Shown here: positions 28,818 to 37,206 of the stretch, in pieces
How the letters are laid out: each line of letters begins with the position of its first letter
Position numbering within the stretch: position 1 is the first letter of the stretch
Assembly (NCBI GenBank): GCA_910583675.1
Contig: CAJTYH010000007.1
Coordinates: 1-64,000 of the forward strand
Origin: an uncultured Muribaculaceae bacterium
GTDB lineage: Bacteria > Bacteroidota > Bacteroidia > Bacteroidales > Muribaculaceae
Direction: 5' to 3'
Length of the DNA stretch: 64,000 bases
Position numbers and translations under genes: made by a program
Notes under the pieces: generated by a model
Seen by the model: the letters and a program-made list of their open reading frames with translations, nothing else
The model's database searches: none
Told to the model about the DNA's origin: nothing

Positions 28818-30884
28818 TTACTGCCTATCGCTATAGAACTTCTGGATGCGGTTCTCGATCTTCTTGTTGCCAAGGAGAATCGCAGGAAGGCTGCGCTCAA
28901 AGGAGGAGGCACCCTCACGCTGGTTGAACACCATCGCATCGTTCTCGAAATCGAATTTACGACCGGAGTTGTCAACGTTGGTCACGTTGAACACCACTAC
29001 AGAGCTGTTGAGCGCTATGGGGCCTGTTACCTGCCCGGGCTTTGCAACCGCCACATTTGCGATGAGGTTGGACTCATACATGGGGAAATTGCGCACATAA
29101 GCCTGACCGAATGTCACCTGCGTGGTATCGGCTTTCACACCCATTGCAGCTGCATATTCCGCAACTGTCTTCCCTTTGCCCTGGTAATCGGCAATCAGCT
29201 TCTCAGCCATCTTGCGATTGCGGATCTTGCGTGTAAGATAAGAGTTGACACGCTCGCTTGAAGCCGGCTCGAAGTCGCCCTCATATACATCCGTAAGTGC
29301 CACAACCAACAGACGCGAATCGCGATCGTCGGAATAGATGCCGGAAACAGTGCCTTTCTTTGCGGAAAGCGCCCATTTTGCAGCGCCGCGTGAATCGGAA
29401 AGCCCGTTCACAGTAAGGCTTGACGGGGTAACCGTGGCAGGGAGAGGCTGATAACCGGCCTTTGTAGCCTCGGATACGAAAGTGGCTGCGGTATTGTTTG
29501 TCGTAATATAGTTGCGGAGATCAGAGTTGAGCTTGTTGATGGTAGCGGAAGAGGGTATCACGTCATAGGTGATCTCTGCCACGTCATAAACCTGCACAGG
29601 CTCCTTGCGTGAGCGCACACGCATTGTCAGACCCTTGTTTCCGTTGGCCGGAGTGAAATAACGCCCGGTCTCGGCATTCAGCAGGTTCTCTTTCAGGTTG
29701 ATATCCATACCGGGAGCGAGCAGCGAAACCCATACACTGTCCTGATGCTGCACTACGGCATTGGCGAGTTCACCGGCCTTTGCACCTGTATTGAGCAAGC
29801 CTATGATCGAATCAGCGGCCACATTCTCGTCAATGAAAGCCATGTCAAGAAGCACTGAATCCACCGAAGTGGTAACATCAAGCAGCTTTGCTATGGTATA
29901 CTGGTTGTCCACGAAAGCCACTACGGCTGCCGAATCCACGGCCATCCCGGTAACAGCCTTGCGGAGAGCGGGAGCGAGGGTAGACGCGGGTGCTGAAACG
30001 CGATTCACGTAGAACTTGCTGTTACCGCTTACCGCATCGGTTCCCGGATTGAGACGGAGACCCATCATGGCATCCTCTACTTCCCTCTGGGCTGCTGCCA
30101 GATCCTCGGTAGAGGGTGTGATATCCACTGCGATGTAGTTCAGTTGATATTGCGGCTCTGAAATGCGGAAACGGTTCTTTTCCTCATTGTACTGAGCCTT
30201 TATCTCTTCTGCGGAAACGGGGAAGTCTTCCTCCTTCAATGAAGTGAAATCCTTGCGGGCATATGAGATGGTAGATGTGGATGCGTTTTCGTCAAACAGA
30301 GCCTTTGCATCCAGCTTGTTGGCTGTGAGGGTTCCTTGGAACAAGGTAATGAATTTCTGTGAAAGGAGCATCTGCTCGGTATCTTTCTCCAAGGTATTCC
30401 AAACGGCCTGAGCCTGCTGTGCCTGCTGGGGATCGATTCCGTTCTTGGTAGGATTGTATGCCATGTCATAAAGCATCTGGGCAGAAGGAAGTCCCGTACC
30501 CTGAACCATCTGGGCTACATAAGGATGGGGAGTGGCTCCCAGCATGGCCTCGGAAAGCTCCTTGTCGGTTACCTGTAGGCCAAGACGCTCAAACTCCTTA
30601 TGCATCATGGTCTCATTGAGCATCTGCTGAAGCACATATTCCTGCACCTGTGCAGCGTCCACATTGGCATAGCCACGTTGCTGCAGCTGTTCCTGCTGCT
30701 GCTCCACGCGCTTCTGGAAGTCCATGTAATCGATTTTCTCACCATCTACTTCAGCCACGGTGTGGTTGTCGGTGAACAGTTCTCCCGGGCGGTCTACCGC
30801 CGTAAGGATGAACAGCAGGAGGGCCAGACCGAGAATGGAGATTATCAGAATGGGCCTCTGACGGATTTGTTCAAGTGTTGACAT
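28818..30884 (-). CDS. PpiD/SurA-like peptidyl-prolyl isomerase
   Basis: 688 residues. One N-terminal membrane anchor (PILIISILGLALLLFILTAV) puts the rest in the periplasm. Residues ~40-200 resemble the SurA N-terminal chaperone region (VAEVDGEKIDYMDFQKRVEQQ, QEYVLQQMLNETMMHKEFERLG); the remainder contains PpiC-type rotamase-like segments (ISEPQYQLNYIAVDITPS and later YQPLPATVT). The family helps fold outer-membrane and exported proteins. It has its own promoter (31016-31046) and ends at the shared terminator with ruvC. The prolyl isomerase domain is weak by eye, so catalytic activity is not certain. Confidence 0.87.
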   Translation of the reverse strand: MSTLEQIRQRPILIISILGLALLLFILTAVDRPGELFTDNHTVAEVDGEKIDYMDFQKRVEQQQEQLQQRGYANVDAAQVQEYVLQQMLNETMMHKEFERLGLQVTDKELSEAMLGATPHPYVAQMVQGTGLPSAQMLYDMAYNPTKNGIDPQQAQQAQAVWNTLEKDTEQMLLSQKFITLFQGTLTANKLDAKALFDENASTSTISYARKDFTSLKEEDFPVSAEEIKAQYNEEKNRFRISEPQYQLNYIAVDITPSTEDLAAAQREVEDAMMGLRLNPGTDAVSGNSKFYVNRVSAPASTLAPALRKAVTGMAVDSAAVVAFVDNQYTIAKLLDVTTSVDSVLLDMAFIDENVAADSIIGLLNTGAKAGELANAVVQHQDSVWVSLLAPGMDINLKENLLNAETGRYFTPANGNKGLTMRVRSRKEPVQVYDVAEITYDVIPSSATINKLNSDLRNYITTNNTAATFVSEATKAGYQPLPATVTPSSLTVNGLSDSRGAAKWALSAKKGTVSGIYSDDRDSRLLVVALTDVYEGDFEPASSERVNSYLTRKIRNRKMAEKLIADYQGKGKTVAEYAAAMGVKADTTQVTFGQAYVRNFPMYESNLIANVAVAKPGQVTGPIALNSSVVVFNVTNVDNSGRKFDFENDAMVFNQREGASSFERSLPAILLGNKKIENRIQKFYSDRQ

Positions 30885-31015
30885 TTAGTTTGATAAACGT
30901 TTATTTATTTTTTCTATTTATTTCGCTGATAATGACGGGCAAAAAGGCTCCGATCACATCAGTCCGGCACCACATCGGGGTACACGGCCATATGAACCGG
31001 GGCATTTTTAGCGCA

Positions 31016-31046
31016 CAAAGATACATTTTTTTCCTCTGAGTTCAAA
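31016..31046 (-). promoter_or_regulatory. Promoter of the ppiD-like gene
   Basis: Minus strand TTTG (31043-31046), 19 nt, TATCTTTG (31016-31023); leader about 125 nt. Confidence 0.7.
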
Positions 31047-31085
31047 ACAATTGCGTTTTTTTATCGGCGAATTGTCGCTTAAATA

Positions 31086-31125
31086 CAAAAACAGCAACCA
31101 AGCCATCATGTCTGCTTGATTGCTG
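31086..31125 (-). terminator. Terminator of metK
   Basis: 12-bp stem with one G-T pair (CAGCAATCAAGC with GCTTGGTTGCTG on the minus strand; 31092-31103 and 31114-31125) followed by TTTTT. Confidence 0.88.
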
Positions 31126-31161
31126 CCTTTTCTCTATCGGATTACTTTGACGAACGCCGGC

Positions 31162-32475
31162 TTACAGCCCGAAAGCGTCTTTCACACGATCCACGTAGTC
31201 GAGTTTCTCCCATGTGAACAGTTCCACTTCGCGGCTTATCGTCTCACCGTCACGGGATGCGAACGTCTTCACGACCTTGCGAGGTGTACGGCCTATGTGA
31301 CCATATGTCGCTGTCTCAAGGTATATCGGTGCACGGAGTTTCAGGCGTTTTTCTATCGCATTGGGCCGCATGTCGAAGATCTCGCGCACCTTGCGGGAGA
31401 TCTCGCCATCGGTCATGGCCACCTTGGCCGTCCCCCGGGTATTCACATAAAGGCTTACAGGCTCCGCCACACCGATGGCATACGCCACCTGCACAAGCGC
31501 CTCGCCGGCAACTCCGGCCGCCACGAGGTTCTTGGCGATATGCCGTGCGGCATAGGCTGCCGAACGATCCACCTTAGAGGGATCCTTGCCTGAGAAAGCG
31601 CCACCTCCATGGGCACCGCGCCCTCCGTAGGTATCCACGATTATCTTGCGGCCTGTAAGACCGGTATCGCCATGAGGGCCACCTATCACGAACTTTCCGG
31701 TGGGATTCACATGCAGGGTGACCTTTTCCGGCCACAGCGCACGTATCTCTTCCGGAAGCGAGGCGCGCACACGGGGGATGAGAACCTCCTCCACGTCGCG
31801 GCGGATAATCTCAAGCATTTTCTCGTCGGCCTCCTCCTGCGACATCTCGCCGGAAGGGAGGATGAAATCGTCGTGCTGAGTGGAGACCACCACGGTATCC
31901 ACCTTGACCGGACGGTTATGTTCGTCATACTCCACCGTCACCTGGCTCTTTGAGTCGGGACGCAAGTACGATTTCCGTACCCCGGCGGGGGTTACATATG
32001 TCATGGCGCTTTCGTCACGGCGGATCCTGGACAACTCCTTGAGCACGGCATGGCTCAGGGCTACCGTAAGCGGTATGTACAACGGAGTCTCACTGCAGGC
32101 ATAACCGAACATCATCCCTTGATCTCCGGCACCCTGCTCCTCCTCCACCAAACGTTCCACACCACGGTTTATGTCTGGGCTTTGCTCATGAATGGCATTG
32201 AGCACTCCGCAAGAGTCGCCATCGAACTTGAGCGCCGAATGATTGTATCCTATTGAATTAATCACCCGGCGAGCTGTGGCGGCCACATCCACCTGAGCGG
32301 ACGATTTCACCTCGCCGGCCACTATCACCTGTCCGGTGGTCACAAGGGTTTCACATGCCACCTTGGAATTGGGGTCACGTGCTATCATCTCATCGACGAT
32401 GGCGTCTGAGATCTGGTCGGCCACCTTGTCGGGATGGCCTTCGGAAACTGATTCCGATGTAAAAAGATAGTGCAT
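31162..32475 (-). CDS. metK: S-adenosylmethionine synthase
   Basis: 437 residues from the ATG at 32475 ([25 protein letters not shown]), the conserved N-terminus; the frame is open further upstream but that part is leader RNA. The enzyme makes SAM from methionine and ATP. Signatures: [11 protein letters not shown], the hexapeptide-like [53 protein letters not shown] split over the active site. Somewhat longer than the ~385-residue enterobacterial form, as in other Bacteroidetes. A SAM-II-like sequence sits between promoter and start. Confidence 0.97.
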   Translation of the reverse strand: MHYLFTSESVSEGHPDKVADQISDAIVDEMIARDPNSKVACETLVTTGQVIVAGEVKSSAQVDVAATARRVINSIGYNHSALKFDGDSCGVLNAIHEQSPDINRGVERLVEEEQGAGDQGMMFGYACSETPLYIPLTVALSHAVLKELSRIRRDESAMTYVTPAGVRKSYLRPDSKSQVTVEYDEHNRPVKVDTVVVSTQHDDFILPSGEMSQEEADEKMLEIIRRDVEEVLIPRVRASLPEEIRALWPEKVTLHVNPTGKFVIGGPHGDTGLTGRKIIVDTYGGRGAHGGGAFSGKDPSKVDRSAAYAARHIAKNLVAAGVAGEALVQVAYAIGVAEPVSLYVNTRGTAKVAMTDGEISRKVREIFDMRPNAIEKRLKLRAPIYLETATYGHIGRTPRKVVKTFASRDGETISREVELFTWEKLDYVDRVKDAFGL

Positions 32476-32479
32476 GGGT

Positions 32480-32529
32480 CTTTTTAGCATTTTTTCTAGT
32501 GGTTGCAAGCAATCAAATTTTTCCACATC
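32480..32529 (-). promoter_or_regulatory. SAM-II-like riboswitch candidate in the metK leader
   Basis: Read on the minus strand: a 4-bp stem GTGG (32523-32526)/CCAC (32499-32502) encloses a loop ending TTGCAA; after the stem come 10 A-rich nt and GCTAAAAAG (32480-32488), 4 nt before the ATG at 32475. In SAM-II, P1 is closed after UUGCA, followed by an A-rich linker and GCUAAAAAG that forms the pseudoknot (UUGC with GC-U-AA) close to the start codon. The order, spacing and two key words agree; the U-rich L1 is present, but P1 is short and P2a is not obvious. The match is by eye from memory of the family. Confidence 0.45.
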
Positions 32530-32616
32530 GCCGCGCGTTCCCCTCACGGGGCTGTCACGGCCTACTATAATGTCGGGAGCCTTCCGGGGACTGCTATATG
32601 AGCCGGAAAGGCGGTG

Positions 32617-32647
32617 CAAAATTACTACATTTTTTTCACTCCGCAAA
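32617..32647 (-). promoter_or_regulatory. Promoter of metK
   Basis: Minus strand TTTG (32644-32647), 19 nt, TAATTTTG (32617-32624); leader about 135 nt, enough for a regulatory RNA. Confidence 0.7.
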
Positions 32648-32653
32648 ACGACA

Positions 32654-32694
32654 ATGCGACCGGCATCCCTTTCCTACGGGATTACAGGTCGCAT
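32654..32694 (-). terminator. Hairpin after the OMP barrel gene
   Basis: ATGCGACC/GGTCGCAT outer stem (32654-32661 and 32687-32694) with an inner ATCCC/GGGAT stem. The T-run is poor, so termination strength is uncertain. It overlaps the upstream edge of the metK promoter. Confidence 0.5.
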
Positions 32695-32729
32695 GTGGGT
32701 TATTTCGTCAGATCTCTGTCAGACGGATA

Positions 32730-33479
32730 TCAGAAAGTATAGCCGATGGAGAGTTTCAGGTTGCCTGTGTTGATAGCGGGCTTCCAGTCCTTGTCCTCGT
32801 CAATGTCAGCAGCCTTGAAAGTGTGGCGGTAAGCCGAGATGAAGTCGGTGCCGTACTGAACGCCAAGGCTCCACTGTGTGTACTGGAAAGTTACACCCAC
32901 ATGCCAGCCCATCTGGAAACGGTTCCATGTCCAGTCCTTGCTGCCCACGCCCTTGTCTTCCTTGTCGCTGAAGAGGTTTGTCCACTGTTTTGCCTCATCT
33001 TCTTCGGCCTGGTCGTCCCAATCACCGTCCAGATATGCACGCATCTTGCTTGCAAAATGAAGCTTGAAGTTGAGACCTACGTAGGGAGCGATCGTGAAAT
33101 CATCAACTACGTCGAAACGCCATACGAAGTTTACGGGAACCTGAAGGTTGATGTTCTGGAACTGGCTCTTATATTTAAATGTCTCCCCCATGAACTTGGA
33201 TTCATCCGTCTTGGAATAGAAATTGAAGTTGATGTTACCACCTACTTCGAGGAACATCGGAAGATTGCTTGACAAGCCGAAGCCATGGATGTAGTTCAGA
33301 CCGAAGCCATTGGTGCTGAAACTGGGTTCTTCGTCTTCGTCAAAGTCCAGCTTGTAGTCCTTGTTGTAGCCGTAGTGTGTGTTATCATAAGAGATAGCTA
33401 CACGGTTGTAATCTTCTGCTGAGGCGGTACCGGCCACTGCCAGAACGCCTGCAAGCGCGAGTGCTTTGTAAATCTTCAT
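32730..33479 (-). CDS. Outer membrane beta-barrel protein (porin-like, PorT family type)
   Basis: 249 residues from the ATG at 33479 (MKIYKALALAGVLAVAGTASAED), a clear signal peptide cut after ASA. The mature part alternates aromatic and polar strands typical of small OMP barrels (GFGLNYIHGFGLSSNLPMFLEVGGNINFNFY, LQVPVNFVWRF, APYVGLNFKLHF, MGWHVGVTFQYTQWSLGVQYG) and ends with the barrel-closing LSIGYTF. Function unknown. Monocistronic with its own promoter. Confidence 0.88.
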   Translation of the reverse strand: MKIYKALALAGVLAVAGTASAEDYNRVAISYDNTHYGYNKDYKLDFDEDEEPSFSTNGFGLNYIHGFGLSSNLPMFLEVGGNINFNFYSKTDESKFMGETFKYKSQFQNINLQVPVNFVWRFDVVDDFTIAPYVGLNFKLHFASKMRAYLDGDWDDQAEEDEAKQWTNLFSDKEDKGVGSKDWTWNRFQMGWHVGVTFQYTQWSLGVQYGTDFISAYRHTFKAADIDEDKDWKPAINTGNLKLSIGYTF

Positions 33480-33560
33480 AACTGATAGATTATAAATGGA
33501 TAATTTTTGGTGTGCTTTATATCTTGCACATCTCCCGGAGGAAACCATACAAGACACCGG

Positions 33561-33591
33561 CAAAATTAACACAATTCACAATAATTACAAA
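33561..33591 (-). promoter_or_regulatory. Promoter of the OMP barrel gene
   Basis: Minus strand TTTG (33588-33591), 19 nt, TAATTTTG (33561-33568). Confidence 0.7.
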
Positions 33592-33670
33592 ATTTTTACA
33601 ACTTTATTTTCACATCGCGCATAGGGGGGGAGAATCTATTAAACTTCAGTCACTTCCATACCAAAGCGGA

Positions 33671-34129
33671 TCACGACTGAGTAAAGAAGCGGACGAAACC
33701 GATCCCGGGACGGTTGACCAGAGTTGTAGACATGAAAAGGGAATATGCCGACGAGTTGTAAGTGACATGATAACGCTCGGCCCCCAGATTGCCAAGAATG
33801 AAAGTGGCTCGCTCCACAGCCTCCCCATCACCTTCTCCAGGTGTAATGCGCTCCTCAATGGAGATGTCGAACCCTATTCGTGTTACGGCCAATGCCACCG
33901 TGGCCGTATCGGTAATGCCTGACAGGCCGCTGCGTATCAACACCACATCGCCGTTTTCAAGACACTTGAACTCTATGCGCGGAGTGGTATCGGTCTCCCT
34001 GTCAAGCACCATCGCCGTGGCAAAGGAGGTCTCTGCCGCACCTTTCTCCTTAGGCTTCACTATCAACCCTACAAGCAATGCCGCTACGGTGAACATGAGC
34101 ACATAGAATTCCACGCTGAACAGTTCCAT
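33671..34129 (-). CDS. Single-pass membrane protein of unknown function
   Basis: 152 residues from the ATG at 34129, two bases after the mgtE stop, so it is probably translated with mgtE. One N-terminal membrane segment (FYVLMFTVAALLVGLIV) is followed by a soluble domain of about 120 residues (RIEFKCLENGDVVLIRSGLSGITDTATVALAVTRIGFDISIEERI, then AERYHVTYNSSAYSLF). I do not recognise a family. Orientation of the soluble domain is not resolved. The position suggests a link to MgtE or merely shared transcription. Confidence 0.65.
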   Translation of the reverse strand: MELFSVEFYVLMFTVAALLVGLIVKPKEKGAAETSFATAMVLDRETDTTPRIEFKCLENGDVVLIRSGLSGITDTATVALAVTRIGFDISIEERITPGEGDGEAVERATFILGNLGAERYHVTYNSSAYSLFMSTTLVNRPGIGFVRFFTQS

Positions 34130-34131
34130 AA

Positions 34132-35493
34132 TCAGCCAAGCATGGACATGAGCCACGAACAGATGAGCATGTAGATGAGCATGCCTATGATGTCATTGGT
34201 AATGGAGATGAACGGCCCCGTAGCCAACGCCGGATCTATCTTGAAACGTTCCAGCGTGAGCGGCACGAACGTGCCGAAAACCGACGCGAACAGCACTACG
34301 GCCATCAACGACAGGCTCACCGCAAGCGTCGTCGGATTAAGGGGATTGAGCTGAAAGGCATTGTAGATGAACACTATCAGCGAAATGACCAGTCCGTTGA
34401 CAAATCCAACTCCCACCTCTTTCAGTATCTGACGGCCGGTGTCCTTAAGGTCAAGCGATCCATTGGCAAGACCCTGTACCACTATGGCCGAAGACTGTAT
34501 GCCGACATTTCCTCCCGTACCGCCAATCATAGGTATGAAAAGCGCCATGGCCGGATTGGTCACGAATCCCTGTTCGAAATTGCCAAGTATCAGCGAATTG
34601 CCGATGCCGCCCACTATTCCCATGAGCAGCCATGGCAGACGTGCCTTGGTCTGTTGCCACAACGTGTCGTCCGACTCCACATCCTGGGAAAGACCCGATG
34701 CCAACTGATAGTCGCGTTCCGACGATTCACGCACCCGATCCATCACGTCGTCGACCGTGATATGTCCCACCAGTCGCCCGATGGAGTCTATGACCGGCAT
34801 GGCCACGAGGTCGTATTTCTCGAAATCTATAGCCACGTCGTCAAGAGTCGTATCTGTCTTCACAGCCACCGGATCGGTCTCCATCACATTCTTGATCTTG
34901 GATACCGAGGGGTGGGTGATAAGTTCCTTCAGTGGGAGCGTGCCGCGCAGCCTGTCATCGTTGTCTACGACATAGACATAATATATCTCGTCCATGTCCT
35001 CGGCCTGCATCCTGAGTTGCTTGATACACTCGGGCATGCTCCAGTTCTCGTTTACGACGAGCATTTCGGTGCCCATGAGGCCACCGGCGGTATCCTCGTC
35101 GTATTTAAGGAGGTCTATGATGTCGCCGGCCTGCTCCACATCGTCAATATGCGAAAGCACCTCGTCACGATCCTCCTCGTCAAGTTCCTGAATAAGGTCT
35201 ACCGCCTCGTCGGTGTCAAGGTGATCCACGAACTTGCGGGCGATATCCTCCGGCTCCATGTCGCTGAGGAGCTTGCGGCGATCCTCCTCGTCAAGCTCCA
35301 TGAGCACGTCGGCAGCCTTGTCGCCGTCAAGCAGCTTGTTGAGGAACTCAGCCTCCTCCAGGTCAAGTTCCTTGAAAAGTTCCGCGATATCAGCCGGATG
35401 CATCTCTTCCAGCACCTGCTTTGCAGCTGCCTCGTCGCGCGTGTCGGCGATATGCCTTACTTTCTCGATATACTCCTCGTTAAATTCCTTCAC
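34132..35493 (-). CDS. mgtE: Magnesium transporter MgtE
   Basis: 453 residues starting at a GTG (35493; MKEFNEEYIEKVRHIAD). MgtE is a Mg2+ channel gated by cytosolic Mg2+. The N-terminal alpha-helical superhelix (residues ~10-130, repeated LEEMHPADIAELFKEL-type units), the tandem CBS domains (~135-255, SMPECIKQLRMQAEDMDEIYYVYVVD, then KTDTTLDDVAIDFEKYDLVAMPVID), the connecting helix and five membrane helices with GGTGGNVGIQSSAI in the pore region are all visible. Upstream of the start lies the AATTAG-type repeat at 35503-35547. Confidence 0.95.
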   Translation of the reverse strand: MKEFNEEYIEKVRHIADTRDEAAAKQVLEEMHPADIAELFKELDLEEAEFLNKLLDGDKAADVLMELDEEDRRKLLSDMEPEDIARKFVDHLDTDEAVDLIQELDEEDRDEVLSHIDDVEQAGDIIDLLKYDEDTAGGLMGTEMLVVNENWSMPECIKQLRMQAEDMDEIYYVYVVDNDDRLRGTLPLKELITHPSVSKIKNVMETDPVAVKTDTTLDDVAIDFEKYDLVAMPVIDSIGRLVGHITVDDVMDRVRESSERDYQLASGLSQDVESDDTLWQQTKARLPWLLMGIVGGIGNSLILGNFEQGFVTNPAMALFIPMIGGTGGNVGIQSSAIVVQGLANGSLDLKDTGRQILKEVGVGFVNGLVISLIVFIYNAFQLNPLNPTTLAVSLSLMAVVLFASVFGTFVPLTLERFKIDPALATGPFISITNDIIGMLIYMLICSWLMSMLG

Positions 35494-35502
35494 CCTTCCG
35501 GC

Positions 35503-35547
35503 AATTAGAAATTAGAAATCAGCAATTATCTATTGTCTATTGAATTG
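35503..35547. repeat. AATTAG-type repeat between rsmA and mgtE
   Basis: Short words AATTAGAAATTAGAAATCAG and CAATTATCTATTGTCTATTG. On the minus strand the last codons and stop of rsmA (NSIDNR) are written in this repeat. Confidence 0.6.
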
Positions 35548-36299
35548 GTAAGTTCCACGAACTGCTGCACCGTGAGCTGCTCAGGACGCAATGCCATCAA
35601 AGGACTGTCCGGCAACGATGCCCCCGGGGCAAGCAACGACTTGATGGAATTCCTTATGGTCTTCCGTCGTTGACCGAAAGTGGCCTTGACAACGGCCTTG
35701 AAACGACGCTCGTCGCATCCAAGGTCGGTCACATCGTTGCGCGTAAGCCTTACGACCCCCGATTTCACCTTTGGAGGCGGATTGAACACATGCTCGTCCA
35801 CAGTGAAGAGGTATTCCACATCGTACCATGCCTGCAACAAGACGCTCAGTATGCCTCGAGCCTTTGTACCGGGAGGAGCTGCAAGACGTTCCGCCACCTC
35901 CTTCTGTAACATACCGGAGCAGCATGCCACCTGATCCTTCCACTCAAGGACATGGAAGAATATCTGCGACGAAATGTTGTAGGGATAGTTCCCGATCACA
36001 CAGAATTTCCTGCCGGGGAAAAGAGCACCGAGGTCAAGCCGGAGAAAGTCCTCCTCCATGATACGCCCCTCGAGCGAAGGCACGTTCATGCGAAGATAAT
36101 CCACGCTCTCCGTGTCTATCTCCACCACCGTAAGGTCATGCCCCTTTTCAAGAAGGAAACGCGTAAGCACACCCATGCCTGGACCCACCTCCACCACCGG
36201 AAGTTCCCGGAAGCCGTCAAGCGTATCCGCTATCCTGCTTGCCACTCCGAGGTCGGTAAGGAAATGCTGCCCAAGCGCCTTTTTTGGTTTTACCTGCAT
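35526..36299 (-). CDS. rsmA: 16S rRNA dimethyladenosine transferase
   Basis: 257 residues from the ATG at 36299 (MQVKPKKALGQHFLTDLGVASRIADTL). RsmA (KsgA) dimethylates two adjacent adenines near the 3' end of 16S rRNA. Motif I is VVEVGPGMGVLTRFLLEKG; the catalytic NYPYNISSQIFF (NLPY-type motif) follows; the C-terminal helical domain has VFNPPPKVKSGVVRL and TFGQRRKTIRNSIK. The last six residues lie in the repeat at 35503-35547, so the native C-terminus may have been changed. Confidence 0.96.
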   Translation of the reverse strand: MQVKPKKALGQHFLTDLGVASRIADTLDGFRELPVVEVGPGMGVLTRFLLEKGHDLTVVEIDTESVDYLRMNVPSLEGRIMEEDFLRLDLGALFPGRKFCVIGNYPYNISSQIFFHVLEWKDQVACCSGMLQKEVAERLAAPPGTKARGILSVLLQAWYDVEYLFTVDEHVFNPPPKVKSGVVRLTRNDVTDLGCDERRFKAVVKATFGQRRKTIRNSIKSLLAPGASLPDSPLMALRPEQLTVQQFVELTNSIDNR

Positions 36300-36357
36300 A
36301 ATCAAGAGTATTGGTATCTGTGCAAAAATAGTCAAAATTACCCGAAACGACACAACA

Positions 36358-36377
36358 ATTAGGAATCAGTAATTGCC
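36358..36377. repeat. Short AATTAG-type repeat between the SGNH hydrolase gene and rsmA
   Basis: AATTAGGAATCAGTAATTGC, related to the longer repeats at 41627-41677 and 42092-42130. Confidence 0.5.
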
Positions 36378-36395
36378 GAGGCGGAAAAAATGGGG

Positions 36396-37112
36396 TCAGA
36401 TTTTTTTCAGTATGGCATGGATTATCGGCTCCATGATGGTATATCCGAACCGGTTGGGGTGCACTCCGTCGTCGCTGAATGTGACTGGAAGCGCCCGGTC
36501 GCCGGGATGCACCAACGGCGAATAGTAGTCGGCATACGGAATGCGGTTGGCCAAGGCATATGCCTTTATGCGCTTGTTAAGGCTTTCGATCTTGTCGGGC
36601 ACGTTGGTAGCGTTCTGATTCCAGTAATATCCTTCCGCAGGGAGCAACGATGTCAGCACCATCTTCACCCCGTGCATCTTGGCCAGCTCGCACATGGTCA
36701 CGATATTGGCAAATGTCCGGTCTTCGTCATAATCGCTGTCACCGGCGGCAATGTCAGGCTCTCCCGCACCGAGCACGATGCATGTCGGATTCAGATCAAG
36801 GGCATCGCTGCGGAAACGCAGCAGCAACGCATAAGTCGACTGTCCGCTTATGCCTCTGCCAAGGTACCCGTTGTCCTCAAAGAATTCGGGATGCTCGGCC
36901 ATCCACCCCTCCGTAATGGAACTTCCAAGGAATACCACACGCTTCTCCCCCTTCTTCAACGGGGCAAGGGAGGCATTCGCCTCAGCGTACTTCTCGAAAT
37001 TTATGGCACGTATAGGCGACACCGAGGCGGCTCCGCTTACCGGGGAGACACCATGCATCAGAAAAGAAGATGCTAACAGGGCAACTGACAAAAGCGACAA
37101 TCTTGTTTTCAT
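36396..37112 (-). CDS. Secreted SGNH/GDSL-type hydrolase
   Basis: 238 residues from the ATG at 37112 with a signal peptide. SGNH blocks: block I VVFLGSSITEGW (Ser65 nucleophile), block II GRGISGQST, block III GAGEPDIAAG where the usual G-x-N-D asparagine is absent, block V DGVHPNRFGY with Asp and His. Such enzymes de-esterify lipids or glycans. The altered block III may weaken or change the oxyanion hole. It is downstream of yidC in the same direction, but a hairpin (37138-37184) lies between them. Confidence 0.87.
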   Translation of the reverse strand: MKTRLSLLSVALLASSFLMHGVSPVSGAASVSPIRAINFEKYAEANASLAPLKKGEKRVVFLGSSITEGWMAEHPEFFEDNGYLGRGISGQSTYALLLRFRSDALDLNPTCIVLGAGEPDIAAGDSDYDEDRTFANIVTMCELAKMHGVKMVLTSLLPAEGYYWNQNATNVPDKIESLNKRIKAYALANRIPYADYYSPLVHPGDRALPVTFSDDGVHPNRFGYTIMEPIIHAILKKI

Positions 37113-37137
37113 AAGAATCAAACTATCCGTTTATATG

Positions 37138-37184
37138 CAGAGGCACCAGAGTTACCTTGACCGGGGATAGCTCTGATGCCTCTG
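37138..37184 (-). terminator. CTCTGATGCCTCTG hairpin downstream of yidC
   Basis: CAGAGGCACCAGAG (37138-37151) pairs with CTCTGATGCCTCTG (37171-37184), 13 of 14 positions. The words match the octamers of the composite repeats near ruvC and recF. No strong T-run follows. Confidence 0.45.
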
Positions 37185-37206
37185 AGAAGTTTTGTGGAAG
37201 CGGGGA

